A stretch of DNA of 64,000 nt, from positions 2,484,573 through 2,548,572 of the forward strand of contig NW_003101677.1 in the NCBI RefSeq assembly GCF_000003855.2. The letters run 5' to 3'. This document shows positions 23,149-36,061 of this stretch, one piece after another. Numbering within the stretch: position 1 is the first letter of the stretch; every line of letters starts with the position of its first letter. The position numbers and the translations under genes were made by a program. The stretch is from Blastomyces gilchristii SLH14081. Lineage: Eukaryota > Ascomycota > Eurotiomycetes > Onygenales > Ajellomycetaceae. The notes beneath the pieces were generated by a model. The model searched no databases. It was not told the DNA's origin and saw nothing but the letters and a program-made list of their open reading frames with translations.

Positions 23149-25577
23149 ATTATAAAGAATGAATTTGTCTCACTTTGAATCTCTCTCAGATAGAATTCTT
23201 GTATTGAACAGAGATTCTATTACTGATTTCCAGATATTCTCATTCTCAATAAGAAATTCCACACTGAATTCAGACATTGTAGTTAGAATGATAGAGTTTC
23301 TAAAGAAAGATGACTCAATTAAAGCTACAACTGATTTTTGAACTTCAATATCTCATATTAACTAAGAAAAGAACTACTAATTGATTTCATTTCTAACTTT
23401 GAAAACAAGATTTAAGTTCAGCTTGTTCTTCTGCAGAATCTCTCTATTTAAGACTTTGAGAATAAGTCTTCTATTTCTGAAGATTTGAACATTTTTCTCT
23501 TTTTACATTTTCTTTTCTTCTTTCTTATGAAGAGAAGTATGAGCATTTTTTCTCTGAGTACTTTCAGAGTTTTGAGCAGGTTTTGAGATAGTAGATTTAG
23601 AAACAGCAGATTCTACTGCTTGAGCATATGTTTTTTTCTGATTGAAGAAAGAAAAAGATGAGGAGAAGTCAGTAATTATACTAGGAATTTTCAATGTCTT
23701 TTAAACTGTATTTAAAATTTCAAGCTTGAACTTAATCACTTTCTGTAGTTATCTAGTCTGAGTATGAAGAATTAACAGAACTTCTTCATTCATCTCAATC
23801 AGATACTGTTTTTCAAGAATTTTACTGGCTTTTTCAAGCTCTTATATTTTAAGAACTTGTTATTTCTCTATTTCTTCTTTCTTTCTTCTCTTCAGAATTT
23901 CAATCTCAGAAATAGCATCTGAGAAAGCATCTTTTTTCACATTAACTGAGTGTATTTTTGCACTCATTTTTCTCACTCAATGAAAAGTTGATCAGACTGT
24001 TTCAATTGAGAGATTTATCAGTCTATGTTCAATGGAAAGGTTGATCTGACTATTTCAAAAGAAGAAAGACTTTTGTGTATAAAACATCTGATTTTTTTCA
24101 CACACAAGTTCAGTAGCTAGGTTAGATTTTTGAAGAGAATCTAATAAACTAAAATTGATTTTTAAGATAAATCAATAAAATCTTTACAATCTCTTTCTTG
24201 AGATATAGTGAGAAAAAGTATGATATCAATTGATAATAAATCAGATAATATAACAGTTTTTAAGAGAAAAACTGATAAAAAATAAGTTAATTTTTTACAG
24301 AGAAATTGGTTAAAACTATTTAATTTTATTCTAAATCTTTCAATTCTTCTCACACAACAAGTGTGTAACTCAAATCAGTTAATAAAGAGTATTAAAAAGA
24401 ATTAAGTATTAATGAAAGCTCTTCAGTCACTGAAAAGATAATTCTTACTTAAAAGAATGTGAAATTATGATAGAAAATAACTCTGTTTTTAATTCTTTGT
24501 AAGAATATTGTGTAAAACTCAGAGAAAAACATCTTACTTTTTCAAGAGAAGTAAAAAGCTAATTCTAAGATCTGTTTTTTGCATTAACTGCTGTAGAAGA
24601 ATAAGATAGAAACTGCTAAAATATACACTACTATATACTCTCTATTAAGACTTTCTCTCTTCAGAGTGTTGATATTATAGAGAATATAAGCCTGTTTCTA
24701 TATAATAATATAAATATTATCAGCAGAATATAAAGGAACTGATTATTTATATTTTAAAGTAGAAGAATTTATTAATGATTATATTAATATAGAGTTAATT
24801 CTTAAATTTAATAGAAATTTAATATTGCTGTTCTCAATCTCTTACAAAATCTATTAAATATTGAGATATTAAAACTAAAATTAATATATCTCACTGTGCA
24901 GGGATCAAAGACTCAGTCAGATCTTGAGATATACTAATTTTATAGTTATTATATCTACTGATTATGTATTGAATACTGTTAACAAGGTATCTTTTTGTAT
25001 CTTTCTGCCAGAGATAGGGTAGGTTGAATAAGACAATACACAGGTGAGACTTGGCATTGATGTCTTAATACATCAAAGACAGACACAGAGATTGCACTTT
25101 ATATGTGTCTAATAATTATGTGCTTAATAGTATTGCTGAGGTATCTTTTTGTATCTTTCTGCTGAAGATGAGTTATATTGAGAAGAGTGGTACATGAGTG
25201 AGACTTGGCATTGATGTTTTGAAACATCAAAGATAGACAGGGTTTTCATGAAGATTGCTTCTCAGATATCTCTGCAATTACAGATTGAGAATCTTTCAAA
25301 ATTAAGAAGATTGGTGCATATGGCTAGATCTCTTCATCTTATAATTTGTATGGTAATTTGGCCTGGGGTTGTGGTGTGATAGGGATGAATGGAGGATAAT
25401 CCCACACAGGAGTTTCAAACAATGTCTGGTTTATATTTGGCTGGATAGCTTCACCACCACACGGGGTATGCGGTTGGCGACGGGGTCAAAATGCTTGTAT
25501 GATTGAGGGCTTTTCAATGGATCTATCAGCGGGTTCTTATTTGAAAAATCGAGTGAGTTCGTGGTGAAGCGGTTGTG
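23149..25577 (-). mobile_element. LINE E2, 5' part (5' UTR and start of ORF1)
   Basis: The sequence parallels 42,580-45,090 of LINE E1: the ORF1 N-terminal part (start codon at about 23,970 on the minus strand) and a 5' UTR with tandem monomers at about 24,986 and 25,140. The region 25,320-25,577 is much less mutated than ORF1. Zinc knuckles and ORF2 are absent because the copy ends at the D3 insertion. It abuts D4 sequence at about 25,577. Confidence 0.8.
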
Positions 25578-25836
25578 GAAACTCTTGTTTAAATATAGAC
25601 ATTTGAGTTCATTCAGTTCATAGCATCTGTATTGTTATTTTTTGACACAGGTGTATGAGTGACTGAGATGTAACATCTTCTACCACTGTTCTGTATACTC
25701 TTAAGCTTAATAAGATGATTATTCAATGTTTAAAGTTGTATATAGAAGTCTTCATAAGTTATGTCTTTGTCTATACTTATAAAAGTCTGTAAGAGTTTAA
25801 AAGTTAGTATCTTCTTGAGCATGCTAATCTTCATTT
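25578..25836 (-). mobile_element. Gypsy D4, left gag fragment
   Basis: A piece of family D gag (compare 33,700-33,950 of D2). It ends in TGCTAATCTTCATTT (25822-25836), which recurs at 45113-45127 where D4 continues. The repeated 15 bp is the target duplication of LINE E1. Confidence 0.85.
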
Positions 25837-27927
25837 ATTATTATTATTATTATTCTTCAATTATAGATGTATGCAGTCAGAGACTATGACATTTATCTGA
25901 GAACTTTTAGTTCTCAAAGTTTTTCCTATATCTGTAAAGTCAACTATTATGCATTTACCAATTTCAGATATGTAAAATCAGAAAATTTCAGCTCAGAATA
26001 TAAAAACTGTTTACAAATTGCAGTATTTTAACATCTTCTCATATTAAGATATTTCTGAATTTAGTTATTTTCTTGTAGCTGCTTGAGTTTCTGATAGAAA
26101 GTCTATTAAGTATTTAATTTCTATCTCAGTTGAGAATAAGAATCTCATATTTAATTGATTTAGATCATACTTCTCTTTCAATCTGACTCTGAGACTATTG
26201 TATAATGCACAGTGTATTACAATATACTCAGAATTCTCATTTGCATTGCAGAATAAGTATTCTATTGAATCAAATCTATCATCAAATCTTTGCATATAAG
26301 ATTTGAAATAGTCATGTCCCAGTTTCAGCTGTATTATAGATGAGAATATTTTCTTTTTACATTTAATTAAACAAGATTTTCACTTGAGTTTTATTTCAAA
26401 TCTTGAATAATGTATACACTTCTTTTGTTTCTGCCAGTTTTTATTTCACTTGTCTAAACAAGATTCTTTTATTTTTCTCTTTATAAAAGATCAGGATATA
26501 ATTTTTTGAATAGATCTGCTTCATTCTGTATTCTTTTTTACAGCTGAATTAGCCAATTTATTGTCATGAATATTCATATAAGCAGAAACTCAGTGCAGAT
26601 GAATTATCAGTTTTAATATTCTTCTCTTTTAAATTTTCAAAACAGAGTTTAAAATCAGTTTAAGTTTCATTTAATCATTATAAATCTGACTATTTCTAAG
26701 TCTTTTTAAAGCAGCTTGACTATTAGAGAATATTCATATCTCTTTCAAACTATTTTCTCATTTATAAGATTTTATTTCAATGAGTCTGAAAGCTTTTACT
26801 ATTATAAATAGTTCAGTATCAAAGACTTCAGATTCACAGTCTAAATTTAAGAAATCTGAGATAAAATTGATATTATCTTCAGTATAAGCAATGCCTGTGT
26901 CTAATCTATTTAAATTCTCATTTTTTCAGTCATCTGAATAAATCAGAATAGAGTCTTTTATATTAATTATAGAAATTCTCTTTAAATACTGTTCATATTC
27001 TCTCTCTTTAGATAGTTCACTTATTTACAAGTCTATAAGAGATTCATGCTTTTCTCTTCAGAGAGATATCTTCTCATAATCAACTTTTTCAACATTTAAT
27101 AAAGAAAATTGATTTTTAATCAGTAAGTATAGTCTGTATATTTGAGAGAGTATTTTCTTTGAAGAATTATTTTCATTTTAATCAAGAAATCTATTTTAAT
27201 TCAGTTCATTTACAGAGTTAATTAATGAAAATGAAGAAGAGATTCTTTCTCTGATTATATGATTGAAGCTCATCTTTATAACTCTCAGAGTATAGTTCAT
27301 ACAGATCTTTTCAAAACTAATAGCAGAAGAGAGAATTGAAGCTTCAATTTTCATTACTTTAATAGAAGATAATTTGAATATTTACAGAATTCTTCTCAAA
27401 GCTCTGTTTTACAGACTTTGAAAGAGTTCTGTGAAATTCTCTTTATTATTTTATCAAACTTGAACTTCATAATCAGCTACTGAGATGATACAGGCTATAT
27501 ATACCTGTCTCATAGCCTGGAAGAATAGACCTCTCTCTGTATTTAATAGTCTGATTACACTATTTAATAGTCTTTCTATCTTAATAGTTCTTTATTGAAT
27601 ATAATATTTACAATTCAACTTGAATTTTAATCATACTCTTAATTATTTAACATTCAAACTGAGTTTAATCTCTCTATTTAAAAGAGTTAGACATAGTTCT
27701 TTCTCATTGAGTTTAGAAAAGCAATGAATTAACTCAGTTTTATTCATATTAAATTGAATTTGATTGATATCTGCTCTAACAAAGATTTTCTTTACTACTT
27801 TTTCAATCACTTCTAAATTCTCTTTGATTATTTTTGAACTGTAGACTAGATCAATATTATTTATATAACTTGAAGATCTCACTATTTTCATATCTCTATT
27901 TCTGAATAGATATACAGTGTATATTGC

Positions 27928-28278
27928 GCCCCGGTGGCCGAATGCTTAATGCGGCCACCCGGTAGCGCCTTGGCGTGGGAAACCAAGGCGTGTGGGTTCG
28001 AAACCCGCAGGGGATACATTGAATCCGGAACTCAAGCACCTCAGGTTTCTAATAAATACAGAGGTGTACAAATCGCTTCAATAAGTCGCTCTATGTTCCT
28101 GGGATGGGAAGTTATTATCGCATGTATTTAATTGTCACTTCTTTGTATTTCCTATGTTCTTGTTATCTTGACATGGTCTCAACACCTGTATTTCCTCCTG
28201 TATAACTAACACTTGACCTGTATTTAACATCACGCAAGGACGCATCATAAGCTCCGCTTGCATATGAGTATAATGGAA

Positions 28279-28313
<35 letters not shown>
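27928..28313 (+). mobile_element. tRNA-derived SINE, copy 2
   Basis: A 386-bp SINE with the perfect 14-bp duplication ACAGTGTATATTGC (27914-27927, 28314-28327). The head GCCCCGGTGGCCGAATGC resembles the D-arm/A-box of tRNA-Leu/Ser. B box GGTTCGAAACC is at about 27,994. The stem CGCCTTGG/CCAAGGCG mimics a long variable arm. The body is followed by GTATAATGGAAG and an (AAT)n tail. It is essentially unmutated inside a heavily mutated LINE, so it inserted recently or escaped. Not a functional tRNA gene. Confidence 0.95.
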
Positions 28314-28316
<3 letters not shown>

Positions 28317-29420
28317 GTGTATATTGCAAATAAAATGAGTGAGATTGAAGATTCTTACAGTACTTCTATTTTTATCTCAGTCTTGTATTATTTCATTTCA
28401 TCAAAGAATAGTTGTATGATTCTTTTAGATATAAAATAGTTAACTTATTTTATTAGAGAAAGTGGCATTTTTAACATCTTCAAACTCTGAATTAACTTTG
28501 ACTTTGAAATGTGATTAAATGTATCTTTTATATCAATAAAAACTGCAGTTGAGATCAGATCTTCATGCTTTACTATTTAAATATTATAAATAACTGAGAG
28601 AATAGTGTTTATTACAGAGTATTGTTTTCTATCTTTCATTTATTCACTACATAGAAGAGAATCATTAATAGAGCTTATAAATGATAGTTAAGTAGCTATT
28701 ATCTTTTCTAAAACCTTTTCTAGACAGTTCAATAAAGATATTACTTTATATAACTTAGAAATTAAAGCTTTTCTATTAAATTTTACAAGAATCACTTCAG
28801 TGACTTCTCTTCAGCATTTAGAATGATACTCATTTTTCAAGAGATTGAAAAAAGCTCAAAATACTCATTCTTTAAGTAGAAATATATATTTTGAATGATT
28901 AAGTGATTGATTGAATCAGGCTCTACAGCAGTTTTAATTGAATCTGAGAAGATAGCTGACTCTAATTCATTCTGTATAAGTTCAGATCATTCTCAGTCAT
29001 TTTCATCAATATGATTATAAAGTGATATATTCTCTTTCTCTGAATCTGAATCTGATGAGTTTTGAAAGAGACTTCTTATAAAAACTTGATATTTTTTCTC
29101 AAAAGAATTTGCTGTATATGATTCATTCTGAATCTCATATTTTAAGGTTGAAAGTTTTGCTACACTTCTTGTTTTAGTGTAGTTAAAAGCTTTAAATACT
29201 TCTTTTTCTTATACTTCTTCAAGAAATTTGTTTCAGCAGTCTGTTTTAGCTCTTTTAATATCTGAAAAATATTCATTTCTGACAGCTTTGAACTCTTTAT
29301 CAGATATTACATCATTCTTTTAATCTCTTCTAGCAGTAGCTAATTGTTTTCTTTTAGATATGATATTCTCATTTCATCAAGATTTAAAATACTCAGAAGA
29401 CTTTTTCTTTAAAATATTAT

Positions 29421-29739
29421 TAATCAGAAGCCTACGCTGAATAGATTGATATAATATATAGATCTTATATAACTAAGTGAAAAATGTTAGAGAAGAAAAG
29501 AAAGAGAAAGTGTGAGAATCAGTGATTGAAGTGAATATTTATATGTGTACACAGTGACATACGCGGTGGAACTTCGGGGCGGAAGAATAGAGGTTTTTAT
29601 ACATGATGGAGCTTCGGGGCGGAAGAATAGAAATTCTGTAGGTTTTCAGCTGAGAATCAGTGACTGAGAATCAGAGTGATAGAAATCTGTGAAGTATAAT
29701 TAAATTGTCTATATAATTGATTAGACACAGTCTGTTACA
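29421..29739 (-). repeat. 3' LTR of D2
   Basis: A family D LTR with two GCTTCGGGGCGGAAGAATAG-type units at 29,571 and 29,611, both unmutated. The outer end is irregular, AATCAGAAG where TGTAAGAGG is expected. Confidence 0.8.
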
Positions 29740-32700
29740 TTAGTTCTCTCTTTCTTTCTTAATCATATATAGCTCTCATCAGTCAAGAGCTGTGATCTCA
29801 GATAACACAGAACTCAGAGTTCAGATCAGACAATTATAGCTGACTCATTTTACAAGATATTATCAGTTACAGCTGCAGAGTCTTTTATCAAGAATATCTT
29901 CAATCTCTCATTCAAGTTTATTATCTTCTTCTATGATTCCTGGCAGCTGTTAGTCAGAAGTTAGTTAAGAAGAGAATAGATTGATAATAGTACAGCAGAG
30001 CAAGCTTGTATAAAAGACATTATAAATCTCTGATAATGTGTTAAAACAGTAGTTATAACTGTCTAGAACTTCTATCACTTTATACTTTATATAACAGTAA
30101 TTTTCAGTGTGTAAGATAAGTGTGTGATTCATATATTATTTAGATTTAATTATACTAGATCTTCTATCTTATATTACTTAGTAAGGTCTTGATAAACATT
30201 GATTTAATCTTCTTAATTCTGTTTAGTACTCATTATGAAGGCTTCTGTTCAATCACAGATGTCATAAAGTGTTATTACTATATTATTAGTGATCTGAATC
30301 AGACTGCAGAGATTCAGTGTGAAATATATATTCTCTAGAAGATTCAGTACTTTCATATAATATCTGTATATGAGAAAGAATAAGCTTATATCTGTTGAAA
30401 CAGCATCTCAGTCATTGATAGCAACTTCAGTGTATAGAAGAAGATTATATTAATTATCTTATAAGTGATTACAGAACTTATAAAGATAATTCTTTACAGT
30501 CTGAATTATCTGTTCTAATATATCATCAGTCTCAGAGTGATAGATAGTTAACAAATAGTATATAATCTTAAGAACTTGACAGATTCTTGTTCAGAGAGTG
30601 CTTATGAATTGATAATCTTAATCTGATACTATAGATCTCAGTAATTCATGCATCTAATAGAACAGACTTCTTAGAAAAGCTTTAATAACTTATTCAGTAT
30701 TTATCTTATCATAAGATTTCAATATTACATTCTTGCTTAATTAGTTCATAATGACCAGGATATTTCTACAATTCTTACTCTCAGAGAGATTAATAGTGAA
30801 GTCAATTATTATATCTTATCAGATTCTATTAGAGACATTGAGTAGTTTCAGCAGGTCTTTTCTACAGTTCTTTCACAAGATGATATAGAAATAATAGTTA
30901 TAGTTTCAGATGAAACATCTGATGCTGTTTAATATCTCAGATCAGTAGAACTCTCAAGAGATTATTTAATACAGTTATTCATGACCTGAATAATCAGTTA
31001 TATAAGAGTCATGTATCTCTTGCATTATTCAGATGTATAAGAATTCAGAGGAAGAGACTCAGTATTATTCACAGAATTATAGAGTGTTATTATCATTAAT
31101 TGAATATTCTGAGATGTTAATTCTTATACATAGTTCTGGAGAAAATCAGAGTGCTTCTTTTTATACTGCTTCAATGAGTATTTAAAGAAGTTTATCAGTT
31201 TAAGCTGCTGTATATCATAGTTCATCTAATATAGATTTAGAAGAAGTTGAGATATCAGTAGCAGTTCTAATCAGAGAAGTATATATAGTGTCATGAGCTG
31301 TTTTATCTTGATTAACTAGTATTTTCAGATTCAAGAGCTGATGCTCTTGATTCATTCAGTGAGTATCTGTTATATCAGATAATATATCTTACTCTCATTA
31401 TAAGAGAGCATCTATCATCAAGTTCTGACCGCTAGAATGATAGTGTATTATAAAATGAAAGTAGCTTAAGAACTCAGATCATTATATCTATCATTCAGTG
31501 AGTTTACAGATAGTTATGAAGTGCTTGAGATTCTTATAATCTGTGATTATCTCAAATTCAGAGATACTTCAGAGTTCAGAGTCTCATTCTTTTAAACAGT
31601 ATATAATTATGAGAAGTTTCTTATTATAGATCTCATAGTTGCATTCAGCAGAACTCAGTTTTTTAAACATGAAGATATATAATTATAAGACATCTTCATT
31701 ATTATATTGTAATATAACTTCTTCTGTGATATAGTCAGAGAAATCGGCTTTAATAACTGTCTCATGATCAGAATTGAATGTTATCAGCAGAGAAGTATTA
31801 ATGAATATCTTCTTTATCTATATAAATGCAGCTTCAGTGTTCACTGATCTTTGAAATACTGAGTCTTTCTTAGTGAGTTCTATAAGTAATCTCACAATAT
31901 CTGAGAAGTTTCATATAAATTATCAATAGAAGTTAGTGAATTCAATGAAGCTTTATACATCTTTCATAGTACATGAAGTCTTCTACTCAAGAATAGCAGA
32001 GACTTTCTCAGAATTCATTCAAATTCTCTTATCAGCTTCTATGATAAAGTCTAGGTATTTTATACTCTTGACTTTAAAATCATACTTATTAATATCTATT
32101 GATAGTTCTGTCTTTCATAATCATTGTAATATCTTTCACACATGTTCTTGATATTCTTTTCTGAATCTGTTAGTGAAGATGAGAATGTTATCTAGATATG
32201 CAGATGCAAACTTATTAAGAAAATCTCAGAATACTCAGTTGATATACTTCTGAAATATACTGAGAGCATTAGCCAGTTCAAAGAGTGTGACTACTTATTC
32301 AAAGAGGTCATAACATGTTCAGAATGCTGTAAGTTATTCATCTTCTTCAGTAATACAAATCTTATGAAACACAGTAATAACATCTAACTTTATAAATTAT
32401 TGAGCTCATTTAATACATGCTAGAATTTCATTGATGAGAGATAAGAGATAATAATCTTTCTTTGTTAATCTGTTCAGATCTCAATAGTTCATACAGAATT
32501 GAAGTTCTCTATCTGGCTTCTTTGCAAAGAGAATAGAAGCTGCAGTGAAAGAGTTACTAATATATATGAATCTCTTATTCAACAGATCATTGAGTGTCTT
32601 TCAAAGAAGAATAAGTTCATCTCAAGACATATTATAAAGAGAGTCTCACAGTGACTTGAGATTCTTATCATTCTTCTTTTCTAACTTGATACTGTGATTC

Positions 32701-34824
32701 ACTTCTGAGTCTTACAAAGAAGATATATTTATAATATTATCTTATTAAAAGATATCTAGATATTCATGATATTATTGAGAGAGTTTTATGTCAGAATCTA
32801 TTATTATAGTACAGAATAACTTTTCTAGAGCTTTCTTGATATTAGTCAGACTGATAGAATAGATTGATACATAATTCTGCTATCAGTAACTTTGTCAGTA
32901 ACTCTGTTAGTGATTTTAATAATGACTTCTTTTCAGAGTATTTTATAAGCATTGACAGAGATCTGTGTAAGATTCATAGTCTTGTGAATATCATCTTCAT
33001 GAATTCTATCATTGTTAAAGAATATTAAGCTTCTGTTTTGAGTATTTAATAAGATGTCTTATTCAGATAGTCAGACAAGTTCTAGTATGAGATTATAGTC
33101 AAGATTCTTAACTTCATATATATAGACATCTTCACATTAATGTCCTCTGATATCTATGTTTAGTTTCACCATGTAATAAGTGTGAATGTCTTTTAAATTA
33201 TCAAATTCTGCAAGCAGTCAAAATCTTAGTAAGAGAATACACTGAAGATTATAATATCTTATAATTGAAGATTTAATCATTGTATAATGACATAGACTGC
33301 TGTCTATCATGGCTTTCATATTATACATATTATCTATCATAGTAGATACAAGAATTACATTCATTGTCATTTTCTCTTCAAATTATTATTATTCAATCTC
33401 TTCAAGCTTCTGCTTATAAATTTAAACACAAGCTAATCTTTTCCCTGTTTTATCAGAGCATTCTCTTAGTTATCTTCTGAATTCTTCTCTAATATAACAT
33501 GATTATCATGAACAGGCACTGATTCATTCTTTGAATAAGAAGATAAATAGACTGATCAACAGTTGAAAGCAATGTGCTCTGATCAGTTACAGTTAATGTA
33601 CACTTCTTATTAATATTAATCAGTGACTTTTTCAAGAGTGATCTCAGAGACTCAGAAGCCTGTTCAGACAGCAGAGACTCTTGCTTATATATAGATATTC
33701 AAGTCTACTCAGTTTATAGCATCTGCATTATTGTTGTTATTTCTCAGCACAGATGTGTAAGTGACTGAGTTATTTCTTAGCACAGGTGTATAAGTGTAAC
33801 ATCTTCTATCACTATTCTGTATACTCTTAAGCTTGATAAGACAGTTGTTCAATATCTGAAGCTGTGTGCAGAAGTCTTCATAAGTCAGGTCTTTGTTTAC
33901 ACTTATGAGAATCTGTAAGAGTTCAAAAGATAGTGTCTTCTTAAGCATACTAATCTTCATTCAATTCTTTCAAGATTGACCACCTGCTTCTAAGATCTTG
34001 ATGTCAAAGTCAGGAATGAATGTTATGAGAGAAGTATTTCTCTGTCAGATACTCTGTAATCAATCTAATACTTTCTGTTGCATGATAGTGTCTCAGAACA
34101 GAACATTAAGATATTTGATAATATTATCAGATATTTACAACACTGATTCATATGCTTTTATTCATGAATGAAACTTCTGTTTCATGTGATTCTTCAATTG
34201 TTCATTAATATACTAATCTTGATTATTTAGTAAACTGATGATATCTTCATCTGCACTCAATTTTATGAGCATTTTCATTCTTCATAATAAGTAGAGAGTG
34301 AGATTGAAAGTATTGAAATATACAGAAGTATCTAAGTGTTCTTTCAGCACTTTTATATTCAGTTCTGTAGGTGTTGAAATTGCATGAGTTTCTTATTGAA
34401 TTAATTGTTGAATTTTCTTGTATTGAAGTTGTTAAGTCACATGTATATTAGCTATCTATTGCTGTTATAATTTCAACATTACTCAGAGTCACTGTAATAT
34501 TTTATCTATACTCACATTTAAGAGTTCTCTCATATTATCATTAGACATGATTATATTGATTATCAGATGTGTAATTATACGAATATCTTATACATCTGTG
34601 ATGTTAGAACTCTCAGGTCTTTCACTGATATTCTCTTTATAAGATCTTACTCTCTTCATAAGATCTTGTTATAAGGTCAGAGTGACTGGTAAGCAAGCTT
34701 CTATCTGAAGACTCAGTGTCTGCTTAACTATTTAACTGTTTCTCTATTTCTTACACATTGTTATGTGTTCAGGTATCTCAGTGAGTACTCATTTCTAATA
34801 AGAAGACAATGAACATTTTTCAAG

Positions 34825-35141
34825 TGTAAGAGATCTACACTGAATAAATCAGTATAATATATAGGTCTTATATAACAAAGTGAAAAATGTTAGAGAGGAA
34901 ATGAAAGAGAAAGTGTGAGAAGCAGTGATTGAAGTGGATATTTATACGTGTACACAGTGGTGTACACAGTGGCACTTCAGGGCGGAAGAATAGGGGTTTT
35001 TGTATGTGGTGAAGCTTTGAGGTGAAGAATAGAAATTCCGTAGGTTTTCAGCTGAGGATTAGTGACTGAGAATCGGAGCGGTAGAAATTTGTTGAGTGTA
35101 ACGAAATAGTCTATATGATTGATAAGATGCAGCCCGTCATA
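34825..35141 (-). repeat. 5' LTR of D2
   Basis: A 317-bp LTR running from TGTAAGAGATC to CAGCCCGTCATA in plus-strand reading. It is the direct-repeat partner of 29421-29739, with target copy ATTAT following. Confidence 0.85.
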
Positions 35142-35747
35142 ATTATCTCTAACACTTGTTATAATAATAGATGTAATTAGCTTTACTCTATTCTCAGACA
35201 TTTCATTTAAGATATCTTAACTGGGATTTCAATATAGCGCACTCTGCTTTTCAGATTTTAACAGTTTTATACTTTTTTCATTTACTTTTCAATCAGCTTT
35301 TTCAAAGTTATACTGATTAGAGAGAAGAGAGTTTTCACTTATTTATTTTTCACTCAGTTCAATATTAAATTGAATAATCTTATAATCTGATTCTGATGTC
35401 TCATTTCAATTAATAAATCAGTTTATAAGTCTTTTTTTAATTAGATTTTATAACATGAAGATTAGATCTATAATAGATTTCTGTTTCATATTTTTTCTAA
35501 AGAATGTTTGTTGATCAGACTTGTTAACTAAATCTATTGAATACTTAAAGGTTTATTTAACTAGATTATCTACTCTCACTGCTCTTTTACATTCTGAATT
35601 TTATCAGAGATGATGTACATTGAAATCTCCTGTAATTATAGAGTTTCTTAACAGAGTTATGTTCAAAAATCCTCTATTAATTATTCAGATATTGTTATTT
35701 TTCTTTAATAACTTTTCATTATAGATATTTATAAGCTGTATAGTATT

Positions 35748-36061
35748 TGTGGCGGGCTGCGCCCGATCAATCATATAGACTATTCCGTACACTCCATAGA
35801 TTCCTACCGCCCCATTCCCGATCGCCGATCCTCGGCTGCCACGAATGTGTATGTTCCGATCGCCGATCCTCGGCCGCTATGAATGCGTGTATATTCTTCC
35901 ACCCCGAAGCACCACTGTGTACATCACCACATACATGTATAAATATTCACTTTGATTGCTGATTCTCACACTTTCTCTTTCTTTTCTTCTCTAATGTTTT
36001 TCTCTTTGTTATATAAGACCTATCAATATTATACTGATCTATTCAGTGTAGGCCTCTTACA
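35748..36061 (+). repeat. 5' LTR of D1, with TATA box and predicted start
   Basis: A well-preserved family D LTR, TGTGGCGGGCTGCGCCC to GGCCTCTTACA. It holds two tandem U3 units CGATCGCCGATCCTCGGC (35819 and 35857, 38-bp period) and TATAAATA at about 35,938. The expected RNA start, if self-priming applies, is AATGTTTTTCT at 35993, about 55 bp after the TATA box. Confidence 0.88.

Larger units (their letters stand above)
29421..35141 (-). mobile_element. Gypsy family D, complete copy D2
   Basis: A minus-strand LTR element of about 5.7 kb with ATTAT on both sides (29416-29420, 35142-35146). LTRs are 29421-29739 (3') and 34825-35141 (5'). A purine tract (AGAAAGAGAGAACTAA on the minus strand) abuts the 3' LTR. 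Gag is best seen at 33709-33960. The RT box near 32,190 reads YLDNILIF, so YxDD has lost the second Asp. The PBS next to the 5' LTR contains TGAAAAATGTT, complementary to an LTR-internal 11-mer. No intact frame. Confidence 0.88.
25853..35743 (-). pseudogene. LINE E1 ORF2 remnant (RT, RNase H and part of endonuclease)
   Basis: Minus-strand ORF2 is interrupted by D2 and a SINE, and its beginning lies right of D1 (41508-41990). The endonuclease signature GDFNVHH is visible near 35,600-35,630. The RT catalytic box lies in 27643-27891, read as SYINNIDLVYSS where YVDD is expected. The C-terminal part at 26065-26295 is open and has the Cys/His-type LFCNANENSEYIVIHC pattern that follows RNase H in Tad1 elements. 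The frame ends at 26065, leaving a short 3' UTR. The protein would reverse-transcribe at a nicked target, but this copy cannot be expressed whole. Confidence 0.8.

Noticed and set aside
27928..28020. tRNA gene with a long variable arm
   Set aside because: Promoter boxes are present, but it is followed by a SINE body, (AAT)n tail and target duplication, and the other copy repeats the same layout.
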